Source: Chloroflexota bacterium (GTDB lineage Bacteria > Chloroflexota > Anaerolineae > VGOG01). From it: a stretch of 19,119 bases of DNA. Where the stretch lies: NCBI GenBank assembly GCA_030615705.1, contig JAUWYT010000002.1, positions 1 to 19,119 of the forward strand. Reading direction: 5' to 3'. Position 1 is the first letter of the stretch; each line of letters opens with the position of its first letter. Of the stretch, positions 13,262 through 19,119 are shown one piece after another. The position numbers and the translations under genes are program-made. The notes below the pieces were generated by a model that searched no databases, was not told the DNA's origin, and was given only the letters and a program-made list of their open reading frames with translations.

Positions 13262-13585
13262 CGCGTGCTACAACGACGAAACCTCTCGCCCTTGGGGCGA
13301 GAGGTTCTCCTCGCGCGGTTCCACCCAACTTTGACAACGGATTTGGAAAGAAACGGATTTTGCCAAATCCGCTTGTTTCTCAAGTCCGCTCTCCTCTTCC
13401 GGCTGCTAACGGACGCCTCCGTAGCTCCTTACTGGGGGCAAGGAATCCGTTTATCCGTTGCCCGTTTCCGGAGCCCAGCTCGCAGGTGGTTTTCCTTGAG
13501 TTCGCCGCTGGAGAGGCTTGCAGTCAACGACCTCTCCTCCCTGAAGCCCTACCCTCAAGTACTCGTCCTGGTCATCGCTTCTTGA
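13262..13585 (-). promoter_or_regulatory. T-box riboswitch, threonine type, upstream of thrS
   Basis: Read on the minus strand the leader contains the T-box GGGTGGAACCGCG (13314-13326). A 12-bp perfect terminator hairpin follows (13280-13291 with 13295-13306), then TTTCGTCGTTG. Near the 5' end AGTA (13560-13563) precedes CTTGAG, which pairs with CTCAAG (13495-13500). After that comes GAAAACCACC, the usual specifier-loop arrangement. The specifier reads ACC in either of two registers (13488-13490 or 13485-13487), so threonine. Uncharged tRNA-Thr would stabilise the antiterminator and switch thrS on. The U-tract is weak, so part of the control may be at translation. The variable base of the T-box bulge is A, which would pair with a U discriminator. 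Confidence 0.92.
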
Positions 13586-13608
13586 TATATGGTTTATCGC
13601 CAGAGAAG

Positions 13609-13682
13609 TGGGCGGTACTGGACTCGAACCAGTGACCTCCACGATGTCAACGTGGCACTCTAGCCAACTGAGCTAACCGCCC
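13609..13682 (-). tRNA. tRNA-Val (anticodon GAC)
   Basis: The minus strand folds into a full cloverleaf. The acceptor stem is GGGCGGT/ACCGCCC, and the D arm contains TAGCTCAGTTGGCTAGAG. The anticodon stem CCACG/CGTGG carries loop TTGACAT (anticodon GAC), and the T arm has GGTTCGAGTCC. The discriminator base is A (13609) and CCA is not encoded. It lies about 25 nt before the thrS T-box leader with no promoter seen in between. Confidence 0.97.
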
Positions 13683-13692
13683 ATCCATCAAC

Positions 13693-13721
13693 ATTATACC
13701 ACACAAGCCCCAAAATGCAAA
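13693..13721 (-). promoter_or_regulatory. Promoter of tRNA-Val and probably thrS
   Basis: On the minus strand TTTGCA (13716-13721), 17 nt, TATAAT (13693-13698). The -10 is perfect and the -35 matches 4 of 6. The predicted start is a few nt before the tRNA. No second promoter is visible between tRNA and T-box. Confidence 0.6.
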
Positions 13722-13735
13722 TTGACGTTGCCCAT

Positions 13736-13764
13736 TTGGAATGAAACGTAATCTATGGTACAAT
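13736..13764 (+). promoter_or_regulatory. Promoter of holB-ricT
   Basis: TTGGAA (13736-13741), 17 nt, TACAAT (13759-13764) preceded by TGG, an extended -10. The string GGTACAATAT is shared with the dnaA promoter (16866-16875). Confidence 0.55.
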
Positions 13765-13796
13765 ATCCGTAAAGCAAACTGTTAAAGGGGGAAGCT

Positions 13797-14765
13797 ATGT
13801 GGCAGGTGGTGGGTCACAAGTGGGCTGTGGACCTGTTGAAACGTGCCCTGGCTAGCGAGCGGGTTGCTCACGCTTATCTTCTGACAGGCCCGCCTCAGAT
13901 AGGCAAGAGGTCTCTGGCTCTTAACTTCGCCCAGGCTCTAAACTGTCTCGACCAGGAGAAGCCCTGTGGCCAGTGCCTGGCCTGCAGCAAGATCGCCCAC
14001 GGCAGCCATCCCGATGTCCAGGTCATTCAAGGAGAAGGGCGAACCATCAAGATAGACCAGATGCGGACATTGCGGCACGAGGCAGCCCTCTTTCCTCTAG
14101 AGGGGCGCTGGAAGGTCTATATCATAAGGCAGATGGAGCAAGCCACTGCTGAAGCCGCCAACTGTCTGCTCAAAACATTGGAAGAGCCTCCGTCTCACGT
14201 AATCCTGATGCTTACAGCCAGCGAGGCCGAAGCGTTGTTACCTACCATCGTTTCCCGCTGCCAGGTGCTCAACCTGCGGCCTCTAGCCACCGAAACGGTG
14301 CAAAGGTCCCTCCAAGAGCGATGGGGGGTGGATGCCAAACGAGCCCAGCTCTTGGCCCGGCTCTCTGGCGGCCGGCTGGGCTGGGCGGTGGCGGCTGGTC
14401 AAGATGATGCCATCCTGGACCGGCGGGAGAAGCATCTTGATGAAATGATGGAACTGATGGGCCAAGGGCGGGTAGAACGCATGGGGTATGCCCGGCAGCT
14501 CAGCCACAACCCCGAAGCAGTGCGAGAGTTGCTCCACCTGTGGCTCAGTTGGTGGCGGGACTTGCTCCTGACGGCAAGTGGAAGCTCGGCGGGGATCGTC
14601 AACATTGATCGGGGGGGCACCTTAAGGGTCCAAGCACAGCGGTACAGCTTAGCCCAGGTGCGGGACTTCGTAAAGGCCCTCCGAGCCGCCGCCTGGAGAC
14701 TGGAGCACAACGCCAACACTCGCCTGACCCTGGAAGTGCTGATGCTAGGCCTGCCCCCAGGATAG
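13797..14765 (+). CDS. holB: DNA polymerase III delta prime subunit
   Basis: The 322-residue AAA+ protein opens VVGHKWAVDLLKRAL...AHAYLLTGPPQIGKRSLA. The P-loop at 31-38 is altered (GPPQIGKR), as is usual for delta prime. A zinc module with C50, C57, C60 and C63 follows, then LLKTLEEPP (124-132) and the SRC motif (153-155). Delta prime is a fixed part of the clamp loader that opens the beta clamp; the SRC motif supplies the arginine finger to the neighbouring subunit. Length is typical (about 310-335 aa). AGGGGGAAGCT precedes the ATG. The next gene starts 9 nt after its stop; holB followed by a RicT/YaaT gene is also the Bacillus order. Confidence 0.94.
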   Translation: MWQVVGHKWAVDLLKRALASERVAHAYLLTGPPQIGKRSLALNFAQALNCLDQEKPCGQCLACSKIAHGSHPDVQVIQGEGRTIKIDQMRTLRHEAALFPLEGRWKVYIIRQMEQATAEAANCLLKTLEEPPSHVILMLTASEAEALLPTIVSRCQVLNLRPLATETVQRSLQERWGVDAKRAQLLARLSGGRLGWAVAAGQDDAILDRREKHLDEMMELMGQGRVERMGYARQLSHNPEAVRELLHLWLSWWRDLLLTASGSSAGIVNIDRGGTLRVQAQRYSLAQVRDFVKALRAAAWRLEHNANTRLTLEVLMLGLPPG

Positions 14766-14774
14766 AGGAAACAG

Positions 14775-15614
14775 ATGCCGAAGGTAGTGGGAATTCGTTT
14801 TAAGCCGGTGAGCAAGATCTACTATTTCGACCCCGTCGGCTTCGAGGATTTGGAGGTTGGCGATTACGTTATCGTGGAGACTACGCGAGGCCGGGAGGCG
14901 GGGGAGGTGGCCATGGCCCCTAAAGAGATGCCGGAGGAGGAGGTGCTCAGCCAATTGAAGGGCATCATTCGCCGGGCCGAACCTTGGGATCTGGTGCAGA
15001 TGGAGCATTATCGTCACCTTGAGCCCAAGACCCTGGAAGTGTGCCGGGAAAAGCTGGCCGAGTACGGCTTGCCCATGAGGGTGGTCAAGGCTGAATATAA
15101 CTTCGACGGCAGCCACTTGGTCTTCTACTTCACAGCGGAGAAACGGCTAGACTTTCGAGATCTGGCACGAGACTTGGCCAAGACCTTCAAAACAAAGATC
15201 GAGTTGAGACAGATCGGGGTGCGTGATGAGGCCAAGCTGATGGGTGGCTTGGGCCGTTGCGGGCGCCCCCTGTGTTGTATTTCCTTCCTCAGCGAATTCA
15301 GCCCGGTCTCCATTAGGATGGCAAAACAGCAGGATCTGCCTCTCAGCCCGATGGAGATATCGGGGCTGTGTGGACGTTTGCTCTGCTGTCTGACCTACGA
15401 AAACGAGTATTACGCTGAAGTTAAAAAGAGGCTGCCTCAGGTTGGAGAGAAGGTGAACACCTCCTATGGCCCAGGCAAAGTGACCGGTATCAACGTCCTC
15501 AAAGAAACGATCAACGTGGAACTAGAGAGCGAAGTGACTGTCGAGGTCCCGGCTGAAGATGTAAGAAGTAAGGGTAAGGGTGCCAGAGGGAAACGGCGTC
15601 GAGACCGGAGTTAG
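14775..15614 (+). CDS. ricT: PSP1-domain protein, RicT/YaaT family
   Basis: The 279-residue protein has the PSP1 C-terminal domain and the cysteine pattern of RicT: RCGRPLCC (C162, C167, C168) and GLCGRLLCC (C199, C204, C205). In B. subtilis RicT works with RicA and RicF in an iron-sulfur complex that assists RNase Y in mRNA maturation. The N-terminus (VVGIRFKPVSKIYYFDP) is the usual start, and the C-terminus ends in a basic tail. It is translated 9 nt after holB, probably from the same mRNA. Its stop overlaps by 4 nt the stop of the convergent PHP gene. RicA and RicF are not in this window, so function beyond family level is inference. Confidence 0.9.
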   Translation: MPKVVGIRFKPVSKIYYFDPVGFEDLEVGDYVIVETTRGREAGEVAMAPKEMPEEEVLSQLKGIIRRAEPWDLVQMEHYRHLEPKTLEVCREKLAEYGLPMRVVKAEYNFDGSHLVFYFTAEKRLDFRDLARDLAKTFKTKIELRQIGVRDEAKLMGGLGRCGRPLCCISFLSEFSPVSIRMAKQQDLPLSPMEISGLCGRLLCCLTYENEYYAEVKKRLPQVGEKVNTSYGPGKVTGINVLKETINVELESEVTVEVPAEDVRSKGKGARGKRRRDRS

Positions 15615-16435
15615 GCCCTTATCTTTGCCAGGACCCGCAGACGTTCCACCAACTCCACAGGCACCCATATGCCTCCCATTTCAACGGTATCCAGCACGCC
15701 TGGGCCGTGGAAATCGCTGCCCCCCGTGGGTATCAGGTCGAATTTGCGGGCAAGACGAGCTAACTGCCGTATGTCCTCCGCCGAATAACCGTTATAGTAC
15801 ACCTCTAGGCCAACCAGCCCCTGTTCTATCAAAGAAGGCAGGAAATGCGTTACTTTGAGGGGGTGGGCCAACACGGCTAACCCCCGAGCCTCTCTGATCA
15901 GAGACACAGCTTCTAAAGGACTAAGTTTGTAGCGCTCCACGTAGGCGGGGCCATTGCGCCCGAGGTAAAGGGAAAAAGCTTCGTCAGTGGAAGCCACATA
16001 TCCCATCTTGACCATGGCCTGGGCGATGTGCGGCCGCCCAACGGAGCCACCACCTGCCAACTCAGCCACCATCTCCCATTGTAATGGGAATCCTAGAGCT
16101 GCCAGTTTGGCCAACATCTCCCTAGCCCGGTGAAGACGAGTCTGCCGGAAGGCGCACAGCTTCTTCTCCAGAGTCGGGTCATGGTGGTCAATGTAATAGC
16201 CAAGCAGATGAACCTCCTCGTGGGGAACGTCAGAGCTAATCTCTACCCCGGGGATGACTTCAAGCTCTGTGCCTCTTGCTGCATCCAAAGCCTCGTCAAT
16301 GCCCTCCGTCGTGTCATGATCGGTGATGGCAATGGCCAAGAGATTGCGCTCCAGCGCCATCGCCACCAATTCCGAAGGAGAAAACTCGCCGTCGGAAGCA
16401 GTGCTGTGTAAGTGCAGGTCAACCCGACTGATCAT
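15611..16435 (-). CDS. PHP-domain metal-dependent phosphoesterase (TrpH/YciV type)
   Basis: The 274-residue protein shows the four PHP motifs: DLHLHSTASDG (H8, H10, D15), ITDHDTTEG (H40), GVEISSD with E65 and H76, AHP (H191) and GGSDFHG (D241, H243). These residues bind a trinuclear metal site. The size and the SVGRPHIAQAMV segment place it with TrpH/YciV proteins. In E. coli the relative (RNase AM) is a 5'-3' exoribonuclease that also hydrolyses 3',5'-nucleotide bisphosphates. Its ATG overlaps the spoVS stop as ATGA, so the two are translationally coupled. Its end overlaps the ricT end on the other strand by 4 nt. RNA or nucleotide turnover is likely; the exact substrate is open. Confidence 0.9.
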   Translation of the reverse strand: MISRVDLHLHSTASDGEFSPSELVAMALERNLLAIAITDHDTTEGIDEALDAARGTELEVIPGVEISSDVPHEEVHLLGYYIDHHDPTLEKKLCAFRQTRLHRAREMLAKLAALGFPLQWEMVAELAGGGSVGRPHIAQAMVKMGYVASTDEAFSLYLGRNGPAYVERYKLSPLEAVSLIREARGLAVLAHPLKVTHFLPSLIEQGLVGLEVYYNGYSAEDIRQLARLARKFDLIPTGGSDFHGPGVLDTVEMGGIWVPVELVERLRVLAKIRA

Positions 16436-16692
16436 CGGGGCTCCACAATCAACTTCACCGCCGTGCGCTCTTTGCCCTCGATTTCCACCTCGGTGAAAGC
16501 GGGAATACAGATGACATCTATCCCATCAAGAGCAAGAAACCCCCTGGCTATGGCCACCGCTTTGACTGCCTGGTTTACTGCTCCCGCGCCGATCGCCTGA
16601 GCCTCAGCTCGTCCACTTTCCCGAACCACCCCAGCAATGGCTCCCGCCACTGCTGTAGACCTTGATCTCGCTGATACCTTGAGGATCCCCAT
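16432..16692 (-). CDS. spoVS: SpoVS-family (Alba-like) protein
   Basis: The 86-residue protein MGILKVSARSRSTAVAGAIAGVVRESG...AIGAGAVNQAVKAVAIARGFLA...DVICIPAFTEVEIEGKERTAVKLIVEPR matches SpoVS along its whole length. SpoVS is a small nucleic-acid-binding-like fold required for late spore development in Bacillus, but it is also found in non-sporulating lineages such as Thermus, so presence does not prove sporulation. The stop overlaps the PHP start by 4 nt. GGGGGG lies 5 nt before the ATG as a weak ribosome binding site. I could not settle its promoter; TACAAT and AT-rich candidates upstream lack good -35 boxes. Confidence 0.93.
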   Translation of the reverse strand: MGILKVSARSRSTAVAGAIAGVVRESGRAEAQAIGAGAVNQAVKAVAIARGFLALDGIDVICIPAFTEVEIEGKERTAVKLIVEPR

Positions 16693-16844
16693 GACTGCCC
16701 CCCATTGTAGCCATAATGAATACCCTTTTCCCCCAAGATATTTTACACGATTATTGCAGTGGAAGCAAGCTTCCCACGCCCCAGCACTTAAACATAAATA
16801 TCCTTAAAACACTGTAGACTTTAAGATTCTCAGCCCAAAAACCA

Positions 16845-16873
16845 TTGTCAAAAGGGGAGAATTTTGGTACAAT
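16845..16873 (+). promoter_or_regulatory. dnaA promoter
   Basis: TTGTCA (16845-16850), 17 nt, TACAAT (16868-16873), 10 of 12 consensus matches, with TGG before the -10. Predicted start near 16880, leaving a leader of about 360 nt. Confidence 0.65.
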
Positions 16874-17242
16874 ATTTATTGATGGTTGAGCAAGACAGCC
16901 TTGTCTATCCCGGTGAGATTTCGCGTTGCAAATGGAATCTCGTCGGTAAAGTAGGATCTATGGCAGTCATTCTGGTATGACTGATTTGTCCTCATAAGGA
17001 CCCTATGTCGCCCTAGTTTTAACTTAACACCCCATGTTCTAAGTTGCACCATAAGCACCTCTCAGACCCCCCAAATATATCTGCGAAGACATCAGACGTT
17101 GGAGCGAGGATGCTCTAAACGTCGTTAGGCATCTACGCAATCCGTAGCGAGACATCATTTTAGGGGCAGCCCCAGGCCGAAGCCAACCACATGTAGCTTA
17201 ATCGACCAAACATAGTGAGCGAGAAGGTGGCGCAGAGACAGC
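16874..17242 (+). promoter_or_regulatory. dnaA leader, structured, no gene seen
   Basis: No convincing ORF lies between the promoter and dnaA. Hairpins are visible: CAGTCAT with ATGACTG near 16962-16982; GACGTTGGAGC (17095-17105) with GCTCTAAACGTC (17112-17123), about 11 bp with a bulge and a 6-nt loop; and CTACG/CGTAG near 17133-17147. No consensus DnaA box was found here, so autoregulation by DnaA at this spot is not supported. The stretch 16693-16844 further upstream is AT-rich and shows no gene. Confidence 0.35.
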
Positions 17243-18616
17243 ATGAACGCTGATCAGATCTGGCGGGCAGCATTAGGTGAATTACAACTGCAAATGACCA
17301 AGCCTACCTTCGATACCTGGCTCAAGAACACTAAAGCCGTCTCCTATGAAGATGGCACTCTCATTATAGGAGTGCACAATGCCTATGCCAAAGATTGGCT
17401 TGAAAACCGTCTCATGTCCATTATCAAGCGCACCCTGGTGGGCATTGTGGGTCGCACTGTAGAGGCAAAATTCGTCCTCAACGCCAAGACCCTTGGCGAG
17501 GAGGACCCGCTGCCCTTGCTGCAATCATCAGTTCCCCAGCCCGAAACAACCACCAACAAGAATCCCTCGTCAATGATGCTCAATTCAAGATATACTTTCT
17601 CTACCTTCATCGTCGGCCCCAGCAACCGCCTGGCTCACGCTGCTGGTCTAGCAGTGGCTGAGATTGCAGCTACGGCTTACAATCCCCTCTTCATCTACGG
17701 AGGCGTAGGGTTGGGCAAGACCCACCTGCTGCACGCACTGGGCCACGCCTGTCAAGACAAAGGCCACCGAGTGCTCTATGCGTCCTCCGAAAAGTTCACC
17801 AACGAATTGATTAGCTCCATCCGCAATCATAGCACTGAAGGTTTTAGAAGTAAGTACCGGACCATAGATGTGTTGCTATTGGATGATATTCACTTCATTG
17901 CTGGCAAGGAGAGCACCCAAGAGGAATTCTTCCATACTTTTAACACTCTACACGCTGCTAACAAGCAGATCGTCATCTCCAGCGATCGTCCTCCTAAGGC
18001 TATCCTCACCCTGGAGCAGCGCTTATGCTCTCGCTTCGAAGGAGGGCTCATAGCTGACATCCAACCACCAGATCTCGAAACTCGCATCGCCATCCTGCAA
18101 TTCAAGCGAGAATCCCGGCCTATACCCGTGGCTGATCGGGTCATCGAATATATTGCCCACAAGTTCATAAGCAATGTCCGGGAGTTAGAGGGGGCTTTGA
18201 ACCGAGTTGTAGCCGCGGCTATGTCGAAAAGACAGCCCCTGACGGTTGAGTTGGCTACCGTCGCTTTGCAGGGCATGCTCATTTATCAGAAAAAATGCAC
18301 CCCGGCGGCCGTGATTGGGGCTGTGGCCGATTTCTATTCCCTGAGCCTTGAGGATCTCAAGGGGCGAAGCCGTACCAAGAAAGTGGTTAAACCACGCCAG
18401 ATTGCCATGTATCTAGCACGCCAGGAAACAAAGGCCTCTTTACCTCAGATAGGGAAGGCCTTGGGAGGACGTGATCATACCACTGTCTTATATGGCCTTA
18501 AGAAGATCAGTGATCAAACAGAGAGAGACGAAATACTGCGTCGCGAGATACTAGCCGTCAGGAAGATGCTCTACGACTCGACTGAGCTCGTCGAAGTCAA
18601 CGATGGCACCAGATAG
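17243..18616 (+). CDS. dnaA: Chromosomal replication initiator DnaA
   Basis: The 457-residue protein has all four DnaA domains. Domain I is about 1-80, followed by a short linker. Domain III is AAA+ with Walker A GGVGLGKT (153-160), Walker B LLLDD (211-215) and sensor 2 NVRELEGALNR (311-321). Domain IV (about 355-445) carries the signature GKALGGRDHTTVLYGL (404-419) that reads DnaA boxes. ATP-DnaA assembles on oriC and melts the origin. The last residues, YDSTELVEVNDGTR, extend past the usual end and are encoded by a copy of the dispersed repeat. AGAAGGTGG lies about 12 nt before the ATG. A strong terminator and a DnaA-box cluster follow at once, the common dnaA-oriC arrangement. Confidence 0.98.
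   Translation: MNADQIWRAALGELQLQMTKPTFDTWLKNTKAVSYEDGTLIIGVHNAYAKDWLENRLMSIIKRTLVGIVGRTVEAKFVLNAKTLGEEDPLPLLQSSVPQPETTTNKNPSSMMLNSRYTFSTFIVGPSNRLAHAAGLAVAEIAATAYNPLFIYGGVGLGKTHLLHALGHACQDKGHRVLYASSEKFTNELISSIRNHSTEGFRSKYRTIDVLLLDDIHFIAGKESTQEEFFHTFNTLHAANKQIVISSDRPPKAILTLEQRLCSRFEGGLIADIQPPDLETRIAILQFKRESRPIPVADRVIEYIAHKFISNVRELEGALNRVVAAAMSKRQPLTVELATVALQGMLIYQKKCTPAAVIGAVADFYSLSLEDLKGRSRTKKVVKPRQIAMYLARQETKASLPQIGKALGGRDHTTVLYGLKKISDQTERDEILRREILAVRKMLYDSTELVEVNDGTR
18573..18606. repeat. Dispersed short repeat, copy d, inside the dnaA 3' end
   Basis: GACTGAGCTCGTCGAAGTC (18580-18598) matches the core of copies a-c, and GACTCGAC...GTCGAAGTC is nearly palindromic. It is translated as the last residues of DnaA. 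Confidence 0.55.
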
Positions 18617-18637
18617 TACCTTACTTTACTGTTGGAC

Positions 18638-18685
18638 AAAGCAAGGGAGATGGGCCAGCTATACATGCCTATCTCCCTTGCTTTT
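18638..18685 (+). terminator. Strong intrinsic terminator of dnaA
   Basis: AAAGCAAGGGAGATGGGC (18638-18655) pairs with its complement at 18667-18684 over 18 bp with one G-T wobble and an 11-nt loop. The outer 14 bp are perfect. The hairpin ends in TTTT (18682-18685). It insulates dnaA from the origin region. Confidence 0.85.
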
Positions 18686-18689
18686 CCGC

Positions 18690-19100
18690 TGATCCATTTG
18701 TGGATAGAATCTGTTGATAACCGCCTGTTATCTGTGGATAACAAGATGAGTCTGGGGATAACTTTGAGGTGCCCACCCGACACTCCATACCCCAGATATT
18801 GCGCTGAGCTAAGGAGCCCACCCTATATCTTGTAGCAGATTTCACTGATCATCAGTGAGATTCTTGTGAATTTAGCTTCTTTACCCCCTGCCTTCATCCC
18901 CAACTTTATCCACACCACTGTTTGCTACAGCTAACCTACTCTTACCTACAGACTGTGCCTCCTCGCATCACTTCCCCAACCACTAGTTTCTCGCTCCCTA
19001 AGCTCTGCAACTTTCCACTTTTCCACAAAGCCTACTACGACTACTATATCTATAAACAAAGGAATAATAGAAAAATTGACGCCAGGCTAACTAGAACAAG
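18690..19100. other. oriC: Probable chromosomal replication origin (oriC)
   Basis: The gene-free stretch after dnaA holds a cluster of DnaA boxes (TTATCCACA). In the TGTGGATAA orientation: TGTGGATAG 18699-18707, TGTTGATAA 18712-18720, TGTGGATAA 18733-18741 (perfect), TGGGGATAA 18753-18761. In the opposite orientation: TTATCCACA 18906-18914 (perfect) and TTTTCCACA 19019-19027. An AT-rich stretch at about 19040-19078 could be the unwinding element. The two groups face each other, enclosing about 145 bp or more. The next gene, probably dnaN, would lie beyond the window. Confidence 0.85.
18842..18858. promoter_or_regulatory. Perfect 17-nt palindrome within oriC, possible protein-binding site
   Basis: TCACTGAT-C-ATCAGTGA is a perfect inverted repeat with a single central base, lying between the two facing groups of DnaA boxes. 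It is unlike a DnaA box and has no U-tract, so a dimeric regulator site is a reasonable guess. Confidence 0.45.
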
Positions 19101-19119
19101 GCAAAGGCAGATGAGTATG

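Noticed and set aside
13234..13383. N-terminal extension of ThrRS to 13383
   Set aside because: It would translate the T-box and terminator hairpin, is not TGS-like, and the ATG at 13233 has an ideal Shine-Dalgarno.
1..19119. CRISPR arrays, insertion sequences, prophage genes
   Set aside because: No regularly spaced repeats, transposase or phage-like proteins were seen; the short repeats are irregularly spaced and dispersed.

Overview
The window reads as a chromosomal segment next to a replication origin, carrying almost only core genes. Several traits fit a monoderm-type bacterium, most likely Chloroflexota or a relative: a T-box leader on thrS, the thrS/infC-rpmI-rplT-rRNA methyltransferase order, holB next to a PSP1/RicT gene, a SpoVS-like gene, a CarD-type RNA polymerase regulator, and a four-domain S1 with an acidic tail. 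This phylum call is inference from gene content, not from a database search.

Left part (1-2661, minus strand): rpsA and rpsU form a small operon ending in a good intrinsic terminator. Beyond it lies a cytochrome c maturation pair under its own promoter, with ccmE frameshifted in this sequence and ccmF running off the left edge. Short dispersed repeats of the CTGAGCTTGTCGAAGG type lie around these genes.

Divergent control region (2662-3542): two perfect-consensus sigma70-type promoters (TTGACA-17-TATAAT) stand back to back and share a 15-nt palindrome. One fires left into rpsA-rpsU and one fires right into a DksA/TraR-type gene and carD. Each gene has a structured leader of about 400 nt.

Middle (4524-11335, minus strand): efp, a probable orphan restriction endonuclease with a frameshifted small ORF upstream, a DinG helicase fused to a DnaQ-type exonuclease, a SpoU-family RNA methyltransferase, and rplT-rpmI-infC. 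infC appears to start at AUC. Then comes thrS (11482-13233) without a TGS domain, controlled by a threonine T-box, with a tRNA-Val(GAC) gene immediately 5' of the leader.

Right part (13736-19119): holB-ricT on the plus strand converge on spoVS-PHP on the minus strand. After a 550-bp gene-free stretch with the dnaA promoter and leader comes dnaA, a very strong terminator, and a probable oriC with two perfect and several near-perfect DnaA boxes, a 17-nt palindrome and an AT-rich stretch at the window edge.

Together the genes cover translation (S1, S21, EF-P, ThrRS, IF3, L35, L20, rRNA methylation), transcription control (DksA-like, CarD) and replication/repair (DnaA, delta prime, DinG). I found no complete novel system. 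The most interesting features are regulatory: the overlapping divergent promoter, the AUC start, the tRNA-plus-T-box transcript and the origin layout.
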